This document shows, piece by piece, positions 18,742 through 27,448 of a stretch of 64,000 bases of DNA. Within the stretch, counting starts at the first letter, position 1. Every line of letters begins with the position of its first letter. This DNA comes from Nodosilinea nodulosa PCC 7104 (lineage in GTDB: Bacteria > Cyanobacteriota > Cyanobacteriia > Phormidesmidales > Phormidesmidaceae), in assembly GCF_000309385.1 (NCBI RefSeq), contig NZ_JH976537.1:5232410-5296409 (forward strand), read 5' to 3'. The position numbers and the translations under genes are program-made. The notes beneath the pieces were generated by a model. It was not told where the DNA came from, ran no database searches, and was given only the letters and a program-made list of their open reading frames with translations.

Positions 18742-18933
18742 ATGGACACAGATACGGTAGTGCAAATTTCGGCTATGACTGGCTGGATTATTGGCGTGAG
18801 CCACAGCAAGGACCGGGGCTATCAGTGCTGGATCGTCAATCCTGACCTGGATGTGCTCAGTGACGGCACGTTTTACACCACCAGCAGCGCCGCCATGTCC
18901 GCCGGACGAGCATTTGTGGAACGCCACAGCTAG
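18742..18933 (+). CDS. small hypothetical protein
   Basis: A 63-residue frame with a purine-rich ribosome-binding site (AGGGGAG, about 9 nt before the ATG). The product has a compact pattern, 'TGWIIGVSHSKDRGYQCWIV', then 'LDVLSDGTFYTTSSAAMSAG'. This looks like a small beta-alpha fold rather than random translation. No membrane segment or known motif is recognised. It converges on the membrane protein at 18938. Confidence 0.6.
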   Translation: MDTDTVVQISAMTGWIIGVSHSKDRGYQCWIVNPDLDVLSDGTFYTTSSAAMSAGRAFVERHS

Positions 18934-18937
18934 CAGG

Positions 18938-19303
18938 TCAGCCAGGCAGTAAACCCGCCGGCAGACGCAGAATGTTGAAATAGACCAGGCCCGCTGCGAT
19001 CGCCGTATAGGCCGTGGAGCTGAGGAACCCGATCCACAGATCGCGCCGCCAGTTCGACTCGCGATCGCCCATCACCATATCCGTTGCGCCCCACTGCATC
19101 ATCGCCATGCCCAGCACATTTGAGAGCCAGTAGCCGATCGCCGTAGCGGGCAGCAGCCACTGCCGATGCCCCAGGGTAACCAGGTAGGCAAACCCGTAGG
19201 CAATGGGCAGGTTAAAAACGACATCGTTCCACCAGGAGAGGGGCGACAACAGATACCCCAACCCTAGCCACACACCGCCCCGCAGCCGTTTATGCCACAC
19301 CAT
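18938..19303 (-). CDS. hypothetical membrane protein
   Basis: 121 residues with about three or four hydrophobic segments, including 'VVFNLPIAYGFAYLVTLG', 'WLLPATAIGYWLSNVLGMAM' and 'TAYTAIAAGLVYFNIL'. Its start overlaps the end of the SRPBCC gene by 14 bp, so translational coupling is likely. Family not recognised. Confidence 0.72.
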   Translation of the reverse strand: MVWHKRLRGGVWLGLGYLLSPLSWWNDVVFNLPIAYGFAYLVTLGHRQWLLPATAIGYWLSNVLGMAMMQWGATDMVMGDRESNWRRDLWIGFLSSTAYTAIAAGLVYFNILRLPAGLLPG

Positions 19304-19874
19304 ACCGCGCGCACAACACCCGTCTCATCTGCCTCATATTACCGGGTAGGTCAGTTTTCATCGCCTGCTCAACCAAAAAAGACGGAACCGGAATCGTTGG
19401 GGCCGCCTGCACTGAGTAACTCAGCAGGGTGCCCTGGTTAAAATCTTGCAGGTGCAGGTCCGCAGCAAAGTGCGAAAAGGTGCCCTGCTCCAGGCGGAAC
19501 TGGATAGCTTCACAGGTGGTTTCAACCACCCTGAGATAAATTTCAACCTGGGCGGTGAGCAGCATGAACCCCTTGCGGCCCACCTGGTAAAGACGCCGGT
19601 AGCGCTGGGTGGCCGTCTTTACGGTCTCTAGCACTTCGCTGTGCACAATATTTGGAAAATACTGGGTCCAACAACTGTAGTTGATGACCTGGGGCCAAAT
19701 TTGAGGCCGTGCCAGGGGCACGTACATGTGGGCCGTTACGGCACCGCCATCCTGGTTGGTTTGAGATTGAAGCAACACGTCTCCCCGCAGCAGGGCTATC
19801 TGGTCCCCAGGAGAAAACTGAGCGAGAAAATCGTTTACGGGTCTAACCTCTCGAGCTACCTGCGCTTTGCTCAT
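19290..19874 (-). CDS. SRPBCC (START-like) domain protein
   Basis: Protein of 194 residues from the ATG at 19874; an earlier in-frame start at 19910 adds 12 residues. The pattern 'HMYVPLARPQIWPQVINYSC', then 'WTQYFPNIVHSEVLE', then 'YRRLYQVGRKGFMLLTAQVE' and a long C-terminal helix ('VEQAMKTDLPGNMRQMRRVL') fits the polyketide-cyclase/START-like fold that binds hydrophobic ligands. It overlaps the downstream membrane-protein gene, suggesting the two work together. Ligand unknown. Confidence 0.8.
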   Translation of the reverse strand: MSKAQVAREVRPVNDFLAQFSPGDQIALLRGDVLLQSQTNQDGGAVTAHMYVPLARPQIWPQVINYSCWTQYFPNIVHSEVLETVKTATQRYRRLYQVGRKGFMLLTAQVEIYLRVVETTCEAIQFRLEQGTFSHFAADLHLQDFNQGTLLSYSVQAAPTIPVPSFLVEQAMKTDLPGNMRQMRRVLCARYGVA

Positions 19875-20195
19875 AACCACTGCTCTACTCCTCCTGATAA
19901 TGGGACCCAACCTCCGGGCTTTGGGCAGGGACTGCCAGCCCCGGGAGGTCTATGGTCGAAGGCTAGTTCCCTCAAGCCATCACAAGCTCGATACCATATG
20001 GCGCCTTAGCTTGTTACCGTAGTAAGCACTGAGTTGTTTGGCCCATGCTACCGCTGTAGCGCTGGTTTTTCCTATTAAATGCCAGCCAGCCCTGGGGTAT
20101 GGGGGAGACTGTAGTATCATTACGGGGCTTTTACCAATGACCATCAGTATTCCCCCGGAGTCAGCAAAAGCTTTATAAACGGAGACATCGCTGCT
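19875..20195. other. 321-bp spacer
   Basis: Lies between the divergent SRPBCC and small membrane-protein genes. I see nothing definite in it apart from presumed promoters. An 80-residue frame on the minus strand (19980-20222) lacks family-like features and is not called. Confidence 0.4.
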
Positions 20196-20384
20196 ATGGG
20201 TCGTCGCCGCTACCCCCTGCAACCGCTAACTAAGCTATTTTTAGCCGCCCTGGGTTTAACGGCTATTATCTGGATTTTACGGGGTCTGTCAGTGTTGGCC
20301 TTCTTGCCGGGCCTGGTAATCTGGCTGCTGATTTTGCTGTGCTTTGGTTTGGGTATTGCCAGCAGCCTTCAGCGTATTCGCTAA
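20196..20384 (+). CDS. small two-helix membrane protein
   Basis: 62 residues. A basic start 'MGRRRYPLQPLTKLF' is followed by two hydrophobic helices, 'LAALGLTAIIWILRGLSVLA' and 'FLPGLVIWLLILLCFGLGIA', and a basic tail 'SSLQRIR'. The amphipathic layout and clean hydrophobic blocks argue for a real gene. Family not recognised. It stands alone, with a hairpin and a palindromic element downstream. Confidence 0.72.
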   Translation: MGRRRYPLQPLTKLFLAALGLTAIIWILRGLSVLAFLPGLVIWLLILLCFGLGIASSLQRIR

Positions 20385-20480
20385 GTTCTGGGTTAAGCAT
20401 GTCTGGGTTGAGTCGGAGGGCCAAATAAACCCAGCTTAAGTTTCCGGGTTTTCTCCCTTCGGGAGACACTTCGTCAACGG

Positions 20481-20526
20481 CTCCGCTCAACCCTCTGCCC
20501 AGTAGCAGATCGGGCAGAGGGCGGAG
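20481..20526. repeat. hairpin-forming repeat
   Basis: CCCTCTGCCC at 20491-20500 and GGGCAGAGGG at 20512-20521 form a perfect 10-bp stem. It is flanked by a further CTCCGC/GCGGAG pair (20481-20486 and 20521-20526) sharing one base. There is no T-run, so it is more like an interspersed palindrome than a terminator. A direct repeat of GCTCAGTCACGGCG (20649-20662 and 20673-20686) lies further on. Confidence 0.7.
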
Positions 20527-20541
20527 TCGAAATGCGTTGTA

Positions 20542-20623
20542 TATAGCTATGGCCAGTCTGGTTAAGACAGATCTCCTATGAACGCTCAAACGTTTGAACG
20601 TTACCAACGTGACTATGGCTATA
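20542..20623 (+). repeat. MITE-like palindromic element, copy A (shortened)
   Basis: An 82-bp copy starting with TATAGCTATGGCC and ending with GACTATGGCTATA. The central palindrome AACGCTCAAACGTTTGAACGTT is present with one mismatch. Compared with copy C, 22 bp of the right arm are missing. The same element recurs at 24780-24884 (inverted) and 47295-47398. Confidence 0.88.
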
Positions 20624-20674
20624 GATACCTCAGACCTGCTTACTGAACGCTCAGTCACGGCGGCTCACAGCGGC

Positions 20675-21589
20675 TCAGTCACGGCGCTTGATCTTAAAGG
20701 AGTCGAACGAGGGCGGTGGGGGTGTGGTTAGGGGCGTTCCCCAGGAGCGAGTGGGGCCTCGATGGCGCAGGGCAGCGACATTCACCAGGGCTCCCACTGG
20801 CACCAGCAGGATTAACCCGTACAGCGTGCCTAGATTGAGACCAAGGGCGAGCAATAGCCCGTAGGCAATATTTTGGTGGATCAGCCAACTCAGCCCCCAA
20901 TGGCGCAGCCCCAGCCCCACCAGCGCCAGCCCCAGGGCTATTCTTACCCCGGGCCACAGGGCCAGTCCGGGTACCCAGCGGCGGGGGGAAAGGCGATACA
21001 TCAGGCCCAGGCCCAGACCCAGGCTGGCTAGGGCGATCGCCCATCGCCCCAGCCACCAGATTCTCTGCCCCAGGCCAGGGTGGGGTGAAGCCGTCGATTG
21101 CCCGACCAGGGTGAGCACCAGCTCTGCCAGACCCAGACCCAGCAGCGTTACCCCCCAGGGCAGGAGCCGAGTGCGCCAGCCGACCGGGCGGGAAGGGGCG
21201 CTGCCGTAGGCCTCGGCCACCAGCTGCACCAGTTTTTGACTGCCGACCACCAGGCAGACCCAGGCTGCCAGGCCGACGATCCCAAGCCCCCAACGGCCTA
21301 AAAAATTGGCGCTGGCGTCTGCCCCTGCGATCGCCAAGCTAGTTTGCAGCCCGTGGGCCAGGGCCAGGGCAGGCAGAGGTAGCCCCTGATTTTGCTCCAG
21401 GTGCAGCAGTACAAAGCTCAGCCCCAGCAGCCCCAGCAGCCAGAGAAAGGCAATGGTTGCTACCACCTCAGCCCAGCGCGATCGCGCCGCCTGTAGCCCC
21501 ACCTCTCGCCAGAGCCGACCGCTGCCATACAGCGCTATTGTGCTGGCCCATACGCCAGGACTCAAGAAGGACAAAAACCGCTTTATCAT
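20675..21589 (-). CDS. hypothetical polytopic membrane protein
   Basis: 304 residues with at least six hydrophobic segments, such as 'VVATIAFLWLLGLLGLSFVL', 'GRWGLGIVGLAAWVCLVVGS' and 'NIAYGLLLALGLNLGTLYGL'. It starts 'MIKRFLSFLSPGVW', and its last residues are charged ('SFDSFKIKRRD'). No transporter or enzyme motif is recognised. It lies 128 bp downstream of sasA on the same strand and could be cotranscribed. The stop codon falls in a short direct repeat. Confidence 0.75.
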   Translation of the reverse strand: MIKRFLSFLSPGVWASTIALYGSGRLWREVGLQAARSRWAEVVATIAFLWLLGLLGLSFVLLHLEQNQGLPLPALALAHGLQTSLAIAGADASANFLGRWGLGIVGLAAWVCLVVGSQKLVQLVAEAYGSAPSRPVGWRTRLLPWGVTLLGLGLAELVLTLVGQSTASPHPGLGQRIWWLGRWAIALASLGLGLGLMYRLSPRRWVPGLALWPGVRIALGLALVGLGLRHWGLSWLIHQNIAYGLLLALGLNLGTLYGLILLVPVGALVNVAALRHRGPTRSWGTPLTTPPPPSFDSFKIKRRD

Positions 21590-21717
21590 GGCCCCTATCT
21601 TGCCATAGGCATGGGAGGTTGATGCAGGGTGAGGAGTAGATGGGCAGCTCAGAAGAGCCAGCGCTGCTCCGCAAACATTACAGAAGTTTTTCTAACCAGC
21701 ACCTCAAGGGCAGAGGC

Positions 21718-22890
21718 TCAGGCCCGATAGACGGGAAGCGTGAAGTAAAACGAGCTGCCTTCGCTGGGGGTAGAGTCGACCCAAATTTGACCGTAGTGGG
21801 CGCGAATGATCCGCTGGCAGAGCGCCAGCCCCAGCCCGTACCCTTCCTGGGTGACATCTCGCTGAAGGCGATAGCTCTCTTCAAAAATTTTGTCGCGGTT
21901 CTCGGGGGGAATGCCGGGGCCAGTGTCGGTTACAGAGACCTGAACTTTCTGGGTGGTGCGGTGGAGGGCAACAATGGAGACTTGTCCTCCCTGGGGGGTG
22001 TATTTGATGGCATTGTCGAGCAGGTTGGTCACCACCCGTCTGACCTGACTGCCGTCGGCATAGACCGTGGGCAAATCCTGGGGAATTTCGGTCGTTAACC
22101 CCTGCTGCTTTTCGTGCAGTCGGTTTTGGAAGGCATCTACTACCTCAAGGCAGAGCGCCGATAGGTCGAGTTCCTGGGGCACAATCTGTAGCTCCATGGA
22201 GGCGCCTCGGGCCGCTTTGAGAATATCGGTAATCATGCGGTTGATAGCCCGCACCTGGGTTTTGGCATGCTTGAGCAGCTGGCCGGTCAGCTCCGGGGTG
22301 AGGGTGAGGGTGCGCGCCTGGTTGGGGGCATAGCCCAGCTCTAGGGTTTCGATGGCAATCGAGGCAGCGGTGAGCGGGTTGCGCAGATCGTGGGCCATCA
22401 TGGCAATGATGCGGTCTTTGAAGCGCAGCTGGGCCTCAAGCTCTTCGCGGGTTTGGTTGAGCTGAAAGATTTCGTCAGAGAGCTTCATCAGCTCAGCCGA
22501 ATAGTTGACAGGATTGTCTGGCTCGGTTGGCAGCCCGGCGGGTTGATCGGCGTCGGCATCGGCCAGGTTGAGGGCATCGAGGTGCTCTTGCTGCCACTTT
22601 GGCCACCACCGCTCCAGCTGATTGACGATGTCGCTGCCAGCCAGCATTTGCTGGGGGGCCGGAGAAATTTTGATCAGGGCGGGGCTAGCCACCAGCTTGT
22701 AATGCTCGGCCAGGTAAGGCTGCTCGCCAATATCGACCACGTCCAGGTTGAATTCAAAGTGGGCTTCTAGGGTTTTCAGATACCGTCTGATCTGGCGCAT
22801 CTGCTGGGCCAGGCTGGGCCGCTTGTCAATAAATAGCAGCAGCTTGAGAGGCACTCGAACATCATCAAAGGAAGTGGAGGAACCCTCCAT
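21718..22890 (-). CDS. sasA: circadian clock histidine kinase SasA
   Basis: Clock output sensor kinase, 390 residues. The N-terminal domain (about residues 14-105) is a KaiB-like thioredoxin fold ('LKLLLFIDKRPSLAQQMRQI', 'LVASPALIKI') through which SasA competes with KaiB for KaiC. A linker leads to the dimerisation helix with the phospho-accepting His in 'MMAHDLRNPLTAASIAIETL'. The ATPase domain carries the N box 'NLLDNAIKYTPQGG', the G1 box 'DTGPGIPPE' and the G2 region 'GYGLGLALCQRII'. All catalytic boxes are intact. By established knowledge it phosphorylates RpaA to drive circadian transcription. The kaiABC and rpaA genes are not in the window. Confidence 0.97.
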   Translation of the reverse strand: MEGSSTSFDDVRVPLKLLLFIDKRPSLAQQMRQIRRYLKTLEAHFEFNLDVVDIGEQPYLAEHYKLVASPALIKISPAPQQMLAGSDIVNQLERWWPKWQQEHLDALNLADADADQPAGLPTEPDNPVNYSAELMKLSDEIFQLNQTREELEAQLRFKDRIIAMMAHDLRNPLTAASIAIETLELGYAPNQARTLTLTPELTGQLLKHAKTQVRAINRMITDILKAARGASMELQIVPQELDLSALCLEVVDAFQNRLHEKQQGLTTEIPQDLPTVYADGSQVRRVVTNLLDNAIKYTPQGGQVSIVALHRTTQKVQVSVTDTGPGIPPENRDKIFEESYRLQRDVTQEGYGLGLALCQRIIRAHYGQIWVDSTPSEGSSFYFTLPVYRA

Positions 22891-23369
22891 TACTATCTCC
22901 TAAAAGTCTGAAAACCAGGTTCTATCCATGATTTTACCCTGACTACCAGACTCTCTACAGCCCAATCTAAATGCTCCCCCGGTCGGGGGCGGGGCGAAGG
23001 AACAATCGCGACCAGTTGCAAAGCTGGCCCATGGGAGGATGCACTTTTGAGTCGCTGGCCTAAAACTGTACCTAGCGACAAATTAACGTGGAGCACAGCG
23101 CGATCGCCCGTGGGGCTAAGCGCAAAAACTGCAGCTCAGCATAGGTCAAAGCACACCAGAGTTAGGTCCTAACAAAGAGTTGTTACGGTTCACGATAAAA
23201 CGGTGAATCGGGCCGCCGAGGTCTACTACATTGAAACTAGGGCGAAAACGCTGAAAGAACCGCAGGCTGGCCTCTTAGAGCGCTGAGTAGGCCTTCAGGC
23301 ATAGCTGGTGCGCAGGCTTCTTCACGGTTGCATAGTTCGTCAAAAAATAAATAAGAGGGGGTAAATAGA
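22891..23369. other. 479-bp divergent spacer
   Basis: Long gene-free stretch between sasA and the secreted protein gene. It contains a GCGATCGC site near 23099 and presumably both promoters. I see no repeat, terminator or recognisable RNA. Confidence 0.45.
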
Positions 23370-23951
23370 ATGGGTACCAAAATGTTTCAAACCACGCTAT
23401 TTTCCGCCCTGGTAAAATCACTTTTGAGCCAGGGTGGGAATAGCGATCGCCATCCCCTATCGTACGTGTTAGCTGGTGCCGCCGCCGCCGCTGCCCTGGG
23501 TGCTGTAGCTCCGGCGCAGGCTCAAACTGCCCCTGCCCAAACCGCTACCGAATCCACGGCGATCGAGACCGCTGCCGCTGTGCCGTCGGCTTCGGGCCGC
23601 TATTTGTTCGGTCAAGTGCCCCAGCCTGACCAAATTGGCCAGGGCTACGTAGTGCTTGAGCGCAACGGCGATCGCGTCTATGGCGCCCTGTACTACCCGA
23701 GTTCATCCTTTGACTGCTTCTACGGTCAGGTGCAGGGCACCGATCTGGCCATGACGGTCATCGACAGCTACGAGCAGGAAGCTTATCCCTACAGTTTGGC
23801 CCTCGCCGATGCGCCCCCGGTGGCCACCAGCGAAACCACCGGAGATCTAGCGCCCTTTGGCCTCAGCGGCTTCTTTGCCATTCAAAACCTCAGCGCCAAC
23901 GACCATCGCATGCTCAACGTCTGTCGGGCAGCCGTGGCTCCAGGGCAGTAG
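23370..23951 (+). CDS. secreted hypothetical protein
   Basis: 193 residues. A strong ribosome-binding site (AGAGGGGG, 8 nt before the ATG) supports the start. A positively charged lead is followed by a hydrophobic Ala-rich segment ending 'GAVAPAQAQT', a likely signal-peptidase site near residue 50. A low-complexity Thr/Ala linker follows, then a conserved-looking domain: 'GRYLFGQVPQPDQIGQGYVV', 'RVYGALYYPSSSFDCFYGQV' and a closing 'LNVCRAA'. The two Cys may form a disulfide in the periplasm. The pattern resembles a cyanobacteria-restricted family of unknown function. Confidence 0.85.
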   Translation: MGTKMFQTTLFSALVKSLLSQGGNSDRHPLSYVLAGAAAAAALGAVAPAQAQTAPAQTATESTAIETAAAVPSASGRYLFGQVPQPDQIGQGYVVLERNGDRVYGALYYPSSSFDCFYGQVQGTDLAMTVIDSYEQEAYPYSLALADAPPVATSETTGDLAPFGLSGFFAIQNLSANDHRMLNVCRAAVAPGQ

Positions 23952-24046
23952 AGGGCCGCAAAAGTGAGCCAGTCGTTATCCAGTTGACGGTTAGACCAGA
24001 GGCGCTAGTCTATGCTTAAAGCTCTTCTACTACCGTTGCAGGTCGC

Positions 24047-24508
24047 GTGAACGCAGCAGAACAGGCCAACAGTATTGAATTTGCCAGCAAAATAGCTGCC
24101 GTGGTGGGCCTCTTCAAAGCAGAGCTGCCCGATTTGCGGGCCGACCTCAAGCCCTGGGCCAACGATCCCGACACTCGCGATCTGGTCGATCCAGACTCTA
24201 TTGATGTGGGGTTTCATTTTCCGGGGGTGAGTCGGCTATTTCAATGCCGCAGTCTGCTGGTGCAAATTCGTCTGTACACCGATCCAGAAATCGGCGATGG
24301 CCACAGCTCCCTGTCGAGGGCAAAAACCCGAGTGATTGGGTTGGACTTAGCCGGGTTTGACCATCGAGGCAGGCGCTGGAGCCTTTCCACCATCGACAAC
24401 TGGAGTTTTTCGGGTGAAGTCACCCCCGATCCCACCGCTCGAGAGCGGCTGCGTCGGTGCTGTCGCCAGGTGTTTGCCCTGTTTAATGCGCCCTCGCAGG
24501 TGGGCTAG
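24047..24508 (+). CDS. conserved-looking hypothetical protein
   Basis: 153 residues from a GTG start; no clear Shine-Dalgarno. It appears soluble, with 'DPDSIDVGFHFPGVSRLFQC' and 'RSLLVQIRLYTDPEIGDG' and a helical C-terminus 'RERLRRCCRQVFALF'. No domain is recognised. The next 440 bp are repeats. Confidence 0.7.
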   Translation: MNAAEQANSIEFASKIAAVVGLFKAELPDLRADLKPWANDPDTRDLVDPDSIDVGFHFPGVSRLFQCRSLLVQIRLYTDPEIGDGHSSLSRAKTRVIGLDLAGFDHRGRRWSLSTIDNWSFSGEVTPDPTARERLRRCCRQVFALFNAPSQVG

Positions 24509-24530
24509 TCGACTGCGGCACAAGTATGGG

Positions 24531-24616
24531 GACTATTGCCAATCGCGAGGGAGCAGGGGAGCGAGGGAGCCAAGCGAGCTGGAATGGTCGACATATTTCC
24601 GCCTTCGAGCATTAGG
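24531..24616 (+). repeat. 86-bp interspersed repeat, copy 1
   Basis: Aligns without gaps to 47181-47266 at roughly three quarters identity. Conserved cores are GACTATT, AGGGAGCCAAGCG and GCCTTCGAG. In both places it lies just after a gene's stop codon and upstream of a palindromic MITE-like copy. Confidence 0.82.
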
Positions 24617-24779
24617 ACGGTTGGCGGAGTCCCCGCCGCTCCTGTTTGAATACGGTCGGCAGTTTTGCGCCAAATCGGACTAAATTCTAGTTGTTTCTCC
24701 CAAATTTCTAAAGTTCGAATGCTATGCGCCTTTACAGATTGTCCTTTATGGAATCGGGGATTGGGCGGCTTGGATTTGG

Positions 24780-24884
24780 TATAGCCATAGGCACGTTGGT
24801 TAGGACATTCAGAAACCCTATGAACGTTCAAACGTTTGAACGTTCACTAGGAGACAGGCCTTAATCAGACTGCCTACAGCTATA
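24780..24884 (-). repeat. MITE-like palindromic element, copy B
   Basis: A 105-bp copy in the opposite orientation to copies A and C. It starts TATAGCCATAGGCACG and ends CTACAGCTATA, with the central palindrome around AACGTTCAAACGTTTGAACG intact. The two arms are imperfect inverted repeats of one another over the whole length. The rest of the 24509-24949 spacer contains nothing else I can name. Confidence 0.9.
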
Positions 24885-24949
24885 TCAGATCTCTGTGGCC
24901 GCAAAATCGGGGCCGCTGAAAACAGGCGCGGTTCAAGCTGCGATCGCTG

Positions 24950-26959
24950 CTACCAGCTTGTCTTCAGACCCTCAAACCGGATTGTGTCTTGCAGCGCTGC
25001 CATCGAACCGCTGGGGATCACCTCCATGGGGTCGCTGATGGGGGTATTGGGCGACATCAGCCAGCCTGCCGTTACCCCAGCCGCCGCCCCGGTCTGCCAC
25101 TCGCTGTAGTGAATGCGGGTAGTGGCATTGGCGATATGGCTAGCGGCGATGGCTTTGCCGCCGATCAAAAGATTGTCGACCCCTTGGGGGATCAGGCTCT
25201 CTAGAGGAATTTGCAGCGGCCTGACGCGGGACTCCTGGGCGGGGGCTGCGATCGCCTCTCCAGAGGGCTTCCAGTTGCGGTAGCGGCAGCCGTGAATATC
25301 AATGGCGTAGTGGGTTAGGCCCACAGCGGTAGGGCTAAAGTTGCGCGACTGGGGAAAGTTATAGCGCAAGTCGTTTTCGCGAATCATAAACTCCTCCTGC
25401 CCGTAGGCGGCCCGGCCCACAATCCGCCGACCTTCGCGAATGTAGGGCACCATACTCAGCCCCGACAGGGTGCCCAGGGGGCTTTCACTGCCGTAGAGAT
25501 AGGCCAGGGGATAGTTGGGAGTTACCTGGGTCTCCAGCAGCCAGCGGGCAAACATCAGGGCGTTCTCTTCCCCAAACTTGAGGGCCGACTGCGACAGGCC
25601 CCCCATCCAGTTTTGGTACTGCCCCAGGGCCTCTAGCTCCGACGCCTTAAGCACCAGAGGCGGATTCATCCAGTTCCAGTCGTTGCCCCGGTTCCAGTTG
25701 ATCATGGCGATATCGCCGGGGGCCGGGGCGCCGATATAGGGGTTGGTGCGGGTGTGGCTAACGATGCGCCGATAGTGAAAAATACTTTTGCCCGCAAAAA
25801 ATGGAAAGCCCTCCAGGTCGAAGTTGGACTGGTGTTCTTGCAGGTTGTAGGTGGGCTGGAGCCGCGACAGGGCCGCTAGACTGTCGCCGCTGTCGTTGTG
25901 AATGGCGAGGGCAAAGGGGTAGGTAAAGGCCTGGGTGCAGTCGGGGTTATCAAAGGCGGCGGCATCGGGCTCGCCACTGGTGTCCTTAGACTCAGACCCC
26001 AGGTGGTAGGGCACCTTGGCCCAGGCCACCAGTTCGCCAGTGTCGGTGGCGTCAATGACGATCATCCGCTGGCCGGGGGGAGCTTGCAGCTTGACGGGCA
26101 CCCGGTCAAAGTCGGCGGTGGGCGACCAGCTGTACCAGTCGGCCAGTTCCACAGACAGCCGCCCCTTGGGCCTGTAGTTGGGGTCTTTGGGAATGCGCCT
26201 CACTCCGTATACGGCGGTGATTCGGCGTCCCGTGGCGTCAAATTCGGCCCCCTTGAAGGCTGTCATCGTGGCCCAGCGGCTGGCCGGGGCGCTGGGGTGG
26301 GCTTCGGTTAAAAGCTGCTCGGCGGCCTTGGCCCCGGCCTGGGGCGGAAAGCACAGGGTACCGACCCAGCAGCTGTTGATATCGGCCACCGATCGCGATT
26401 GACCGCCGGGGCTCCAGGCGGGTAGATCGACGCTCTGCTGCTTGATCAGCTGGCGAAACCGCTGCCAGCTGGGGGATAGATTTTGGGCCTGGCGCATTCT
26501 CAGCGATTCATCGAGGGCCGACACCCCCTGGACGCTGACCTGCCCCCCCAGCCAGGGGGCGACTTCAATCAGGCAGGTGGTGGCGCCGGTAGCCATGGCG
26601 TGGGCGGCGGCGGCCACGCCCCCCAGGGACCCCCCAACCACGACCACCTGGCACTGCCAGACCTCCTGAAAGCTGGGCAGTGGGTCAACCTGGGGCCGGC
26701 CGTTAAAGACCAGGGGCAGGGGCAGGGAGTGCAGTCCGAGGGCGGGCGCAATCTCGCCGCCCGCCCCGGGCGCAGGCGCAGGGGACCAGCGCGATGCGCT
26801 CAGCCCCGCGATCGCCCCTATGCCAAACATGACAACGACCAGTGCCGATAGATTTCGCCATCGAAGCCGCCGCCGAATCTGCCTGCGATCGCCCTTCACG
26901 CCCTCTGCCCCGGTAAATACTGCCAAGGTTTTAGCACACCTTCCCCGGGCCGATCGCAC
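24950..26959 (-). CDS. FAD-dependent oxidoreductase, membrane-anchored or exported
   Basis: Flavoprotein of up to 669 residues from a GTG at 26959; the exact start is uncertain, and a GTG at 26899 would also precede the hydrophobic segment. That segment ('LSALVVVMFGIGAIAGLSAS') looks like a signal anchor. The dinucleotide-binding fold starts 'CQVVVVGGSLGGVAAAAHAM' and continues 'TTCLIEVAPWLGGQVSVQGV', typical of the FAD_oxidored family. 'MIVIDATDTGELVAWAKVPY' and the C-terminal 'VDNLLIGGKAIAASHIANAT' are further FAD contacts. Substrate unknown. It stands alone with repeats downstream. Confidence 0.88.
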   Translation of the reverse strand: MRSARGRCAKTLAVFTGAEGVKGDRRQIRRRLRWRNLSALVVVMFGIGAIAGLSASRWSPAPAPGAGGEIAPALGLHSLPLPLVFNGRPQVDPLPSFQEVWQCQVVVVGGSLGGVAAAAHAMATGATTCLIEVAPWLGGQVSVQGVSALDESLRMRQAQNLSPSWQRFRQLIKQQSVDLPAWSPGGQSRSVADINSCWVGTLCFPPQAGAKAAEQLLTEAHPSAPASRWATMTAFKGAEFDATGRRITAVYGVRRIPKDPNYRPKGRLSVELADWYSWSPTADFDRVPVKLQAPPGQRMIVIDATDTGELVAWAKVPYHLGSESKDTSGEPDAAAFDNPDCTQAFTYPFALAIHNDSGDSLAALSRLQPTYNLQEHQSNFDLEGFPFFAGKSIFHYRRIVSHTRTNPYIGAPAPGDIAMINWNRGNDWNWMNPPLVLKASELEALGQYQNWMGGLSQSALKFGEENALMFARWLLETQVTPNYPLAYLYGSESPLGTLSGLSMVPYIREGRRIVGRAAYGQEEFMIRENDLRYNFPQSRNFSPTAVGLTHYAIDIHGCRYRNWKPSGEAIAAPAQESRVRPLQIPLESLIPQGVDNLLIGGKAIAASHIANATTRIHYSEWQTGAAAGVTAGWLMSPNTPISDPMEVIPSGSMAALQDTIRFEGLKTSW

Positions 26960-27039
26960 TTTGGCATGCTCCGTTACAGGCCACGCCGGGTCAGTGTGAA
27001 CCTGGTAAAGTAGCCACAGATTTGCTAAAGCCTGGCCCT

Positions 27040-27448
27040 ATGACCCCTGATCTGCCCCTAGCTTCGACCCCCTCTGGCTCCCACTCTGCGCCCTCCTCCA
27101 GCCAGGCAGAAGGGGCCGCCGAACCCCTGTCCCTGCTGCCGGTCGAGGCGGTGCAAAAGTACCTGAATCGCTCGCGGGCCTCGGTGTACCGCTACGCCAA
27201 CACCGATCCCGAGGTGCTCAACCCCCCCCTACGACCAGAGCAAGCTCAACCCAGAGCTGCGCCGCGACAAGGACGATCCCCTGGAGTTTCGCCCCCAGGA
27301 GGTTCGCCGGTTTGCGGAAGAAGTGCTGGGCCTCCACCCCACGATTCAGGTGCAGCCCCCCGAAGAGACCATCACCCAGGGGCTGATGCGGCAAATCCTG
27401 AGCGAGCTGCGGGCCATTCGCGAGCTGCTAGAGCAGCAGCAGCGCTAG
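27040..27448 (+). pseudogene. helix-turn-helix-like hypothetical gene, single-base frameshift
   Basis: From the ATG at 27040 the frame encodes a convincing domain, 'LPVEAVQKYLNRSRASVYRY', then 'ANTDPEVLNPP', which looks like a small DNA-binding helix pair. At a run of eight C (27222-27229) the frame is lost. Skipping one C continues as 'YDQSKLNPELRRDKDDPLEF', 'RPQEVRRFAEEVLGLHPTIQ' and 'LRAIRELLEQQQR', ending at a TAG at 27446. The total of 409 nt is one base over a multiple of three, which fits a single inserted C. Either the gene is a recent pseudogene, the run is a slippage switch, or it is a sequencing error. Unshifted translation gives Pro/Arg-rich nonsense. Confidence 0.85.

Noticed and set aside
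19980-20222. 80-codon minus-strand frame before the small membrane gene
   Set aside because: It overlaps the start of a better-supported gene and shows no clear signature.
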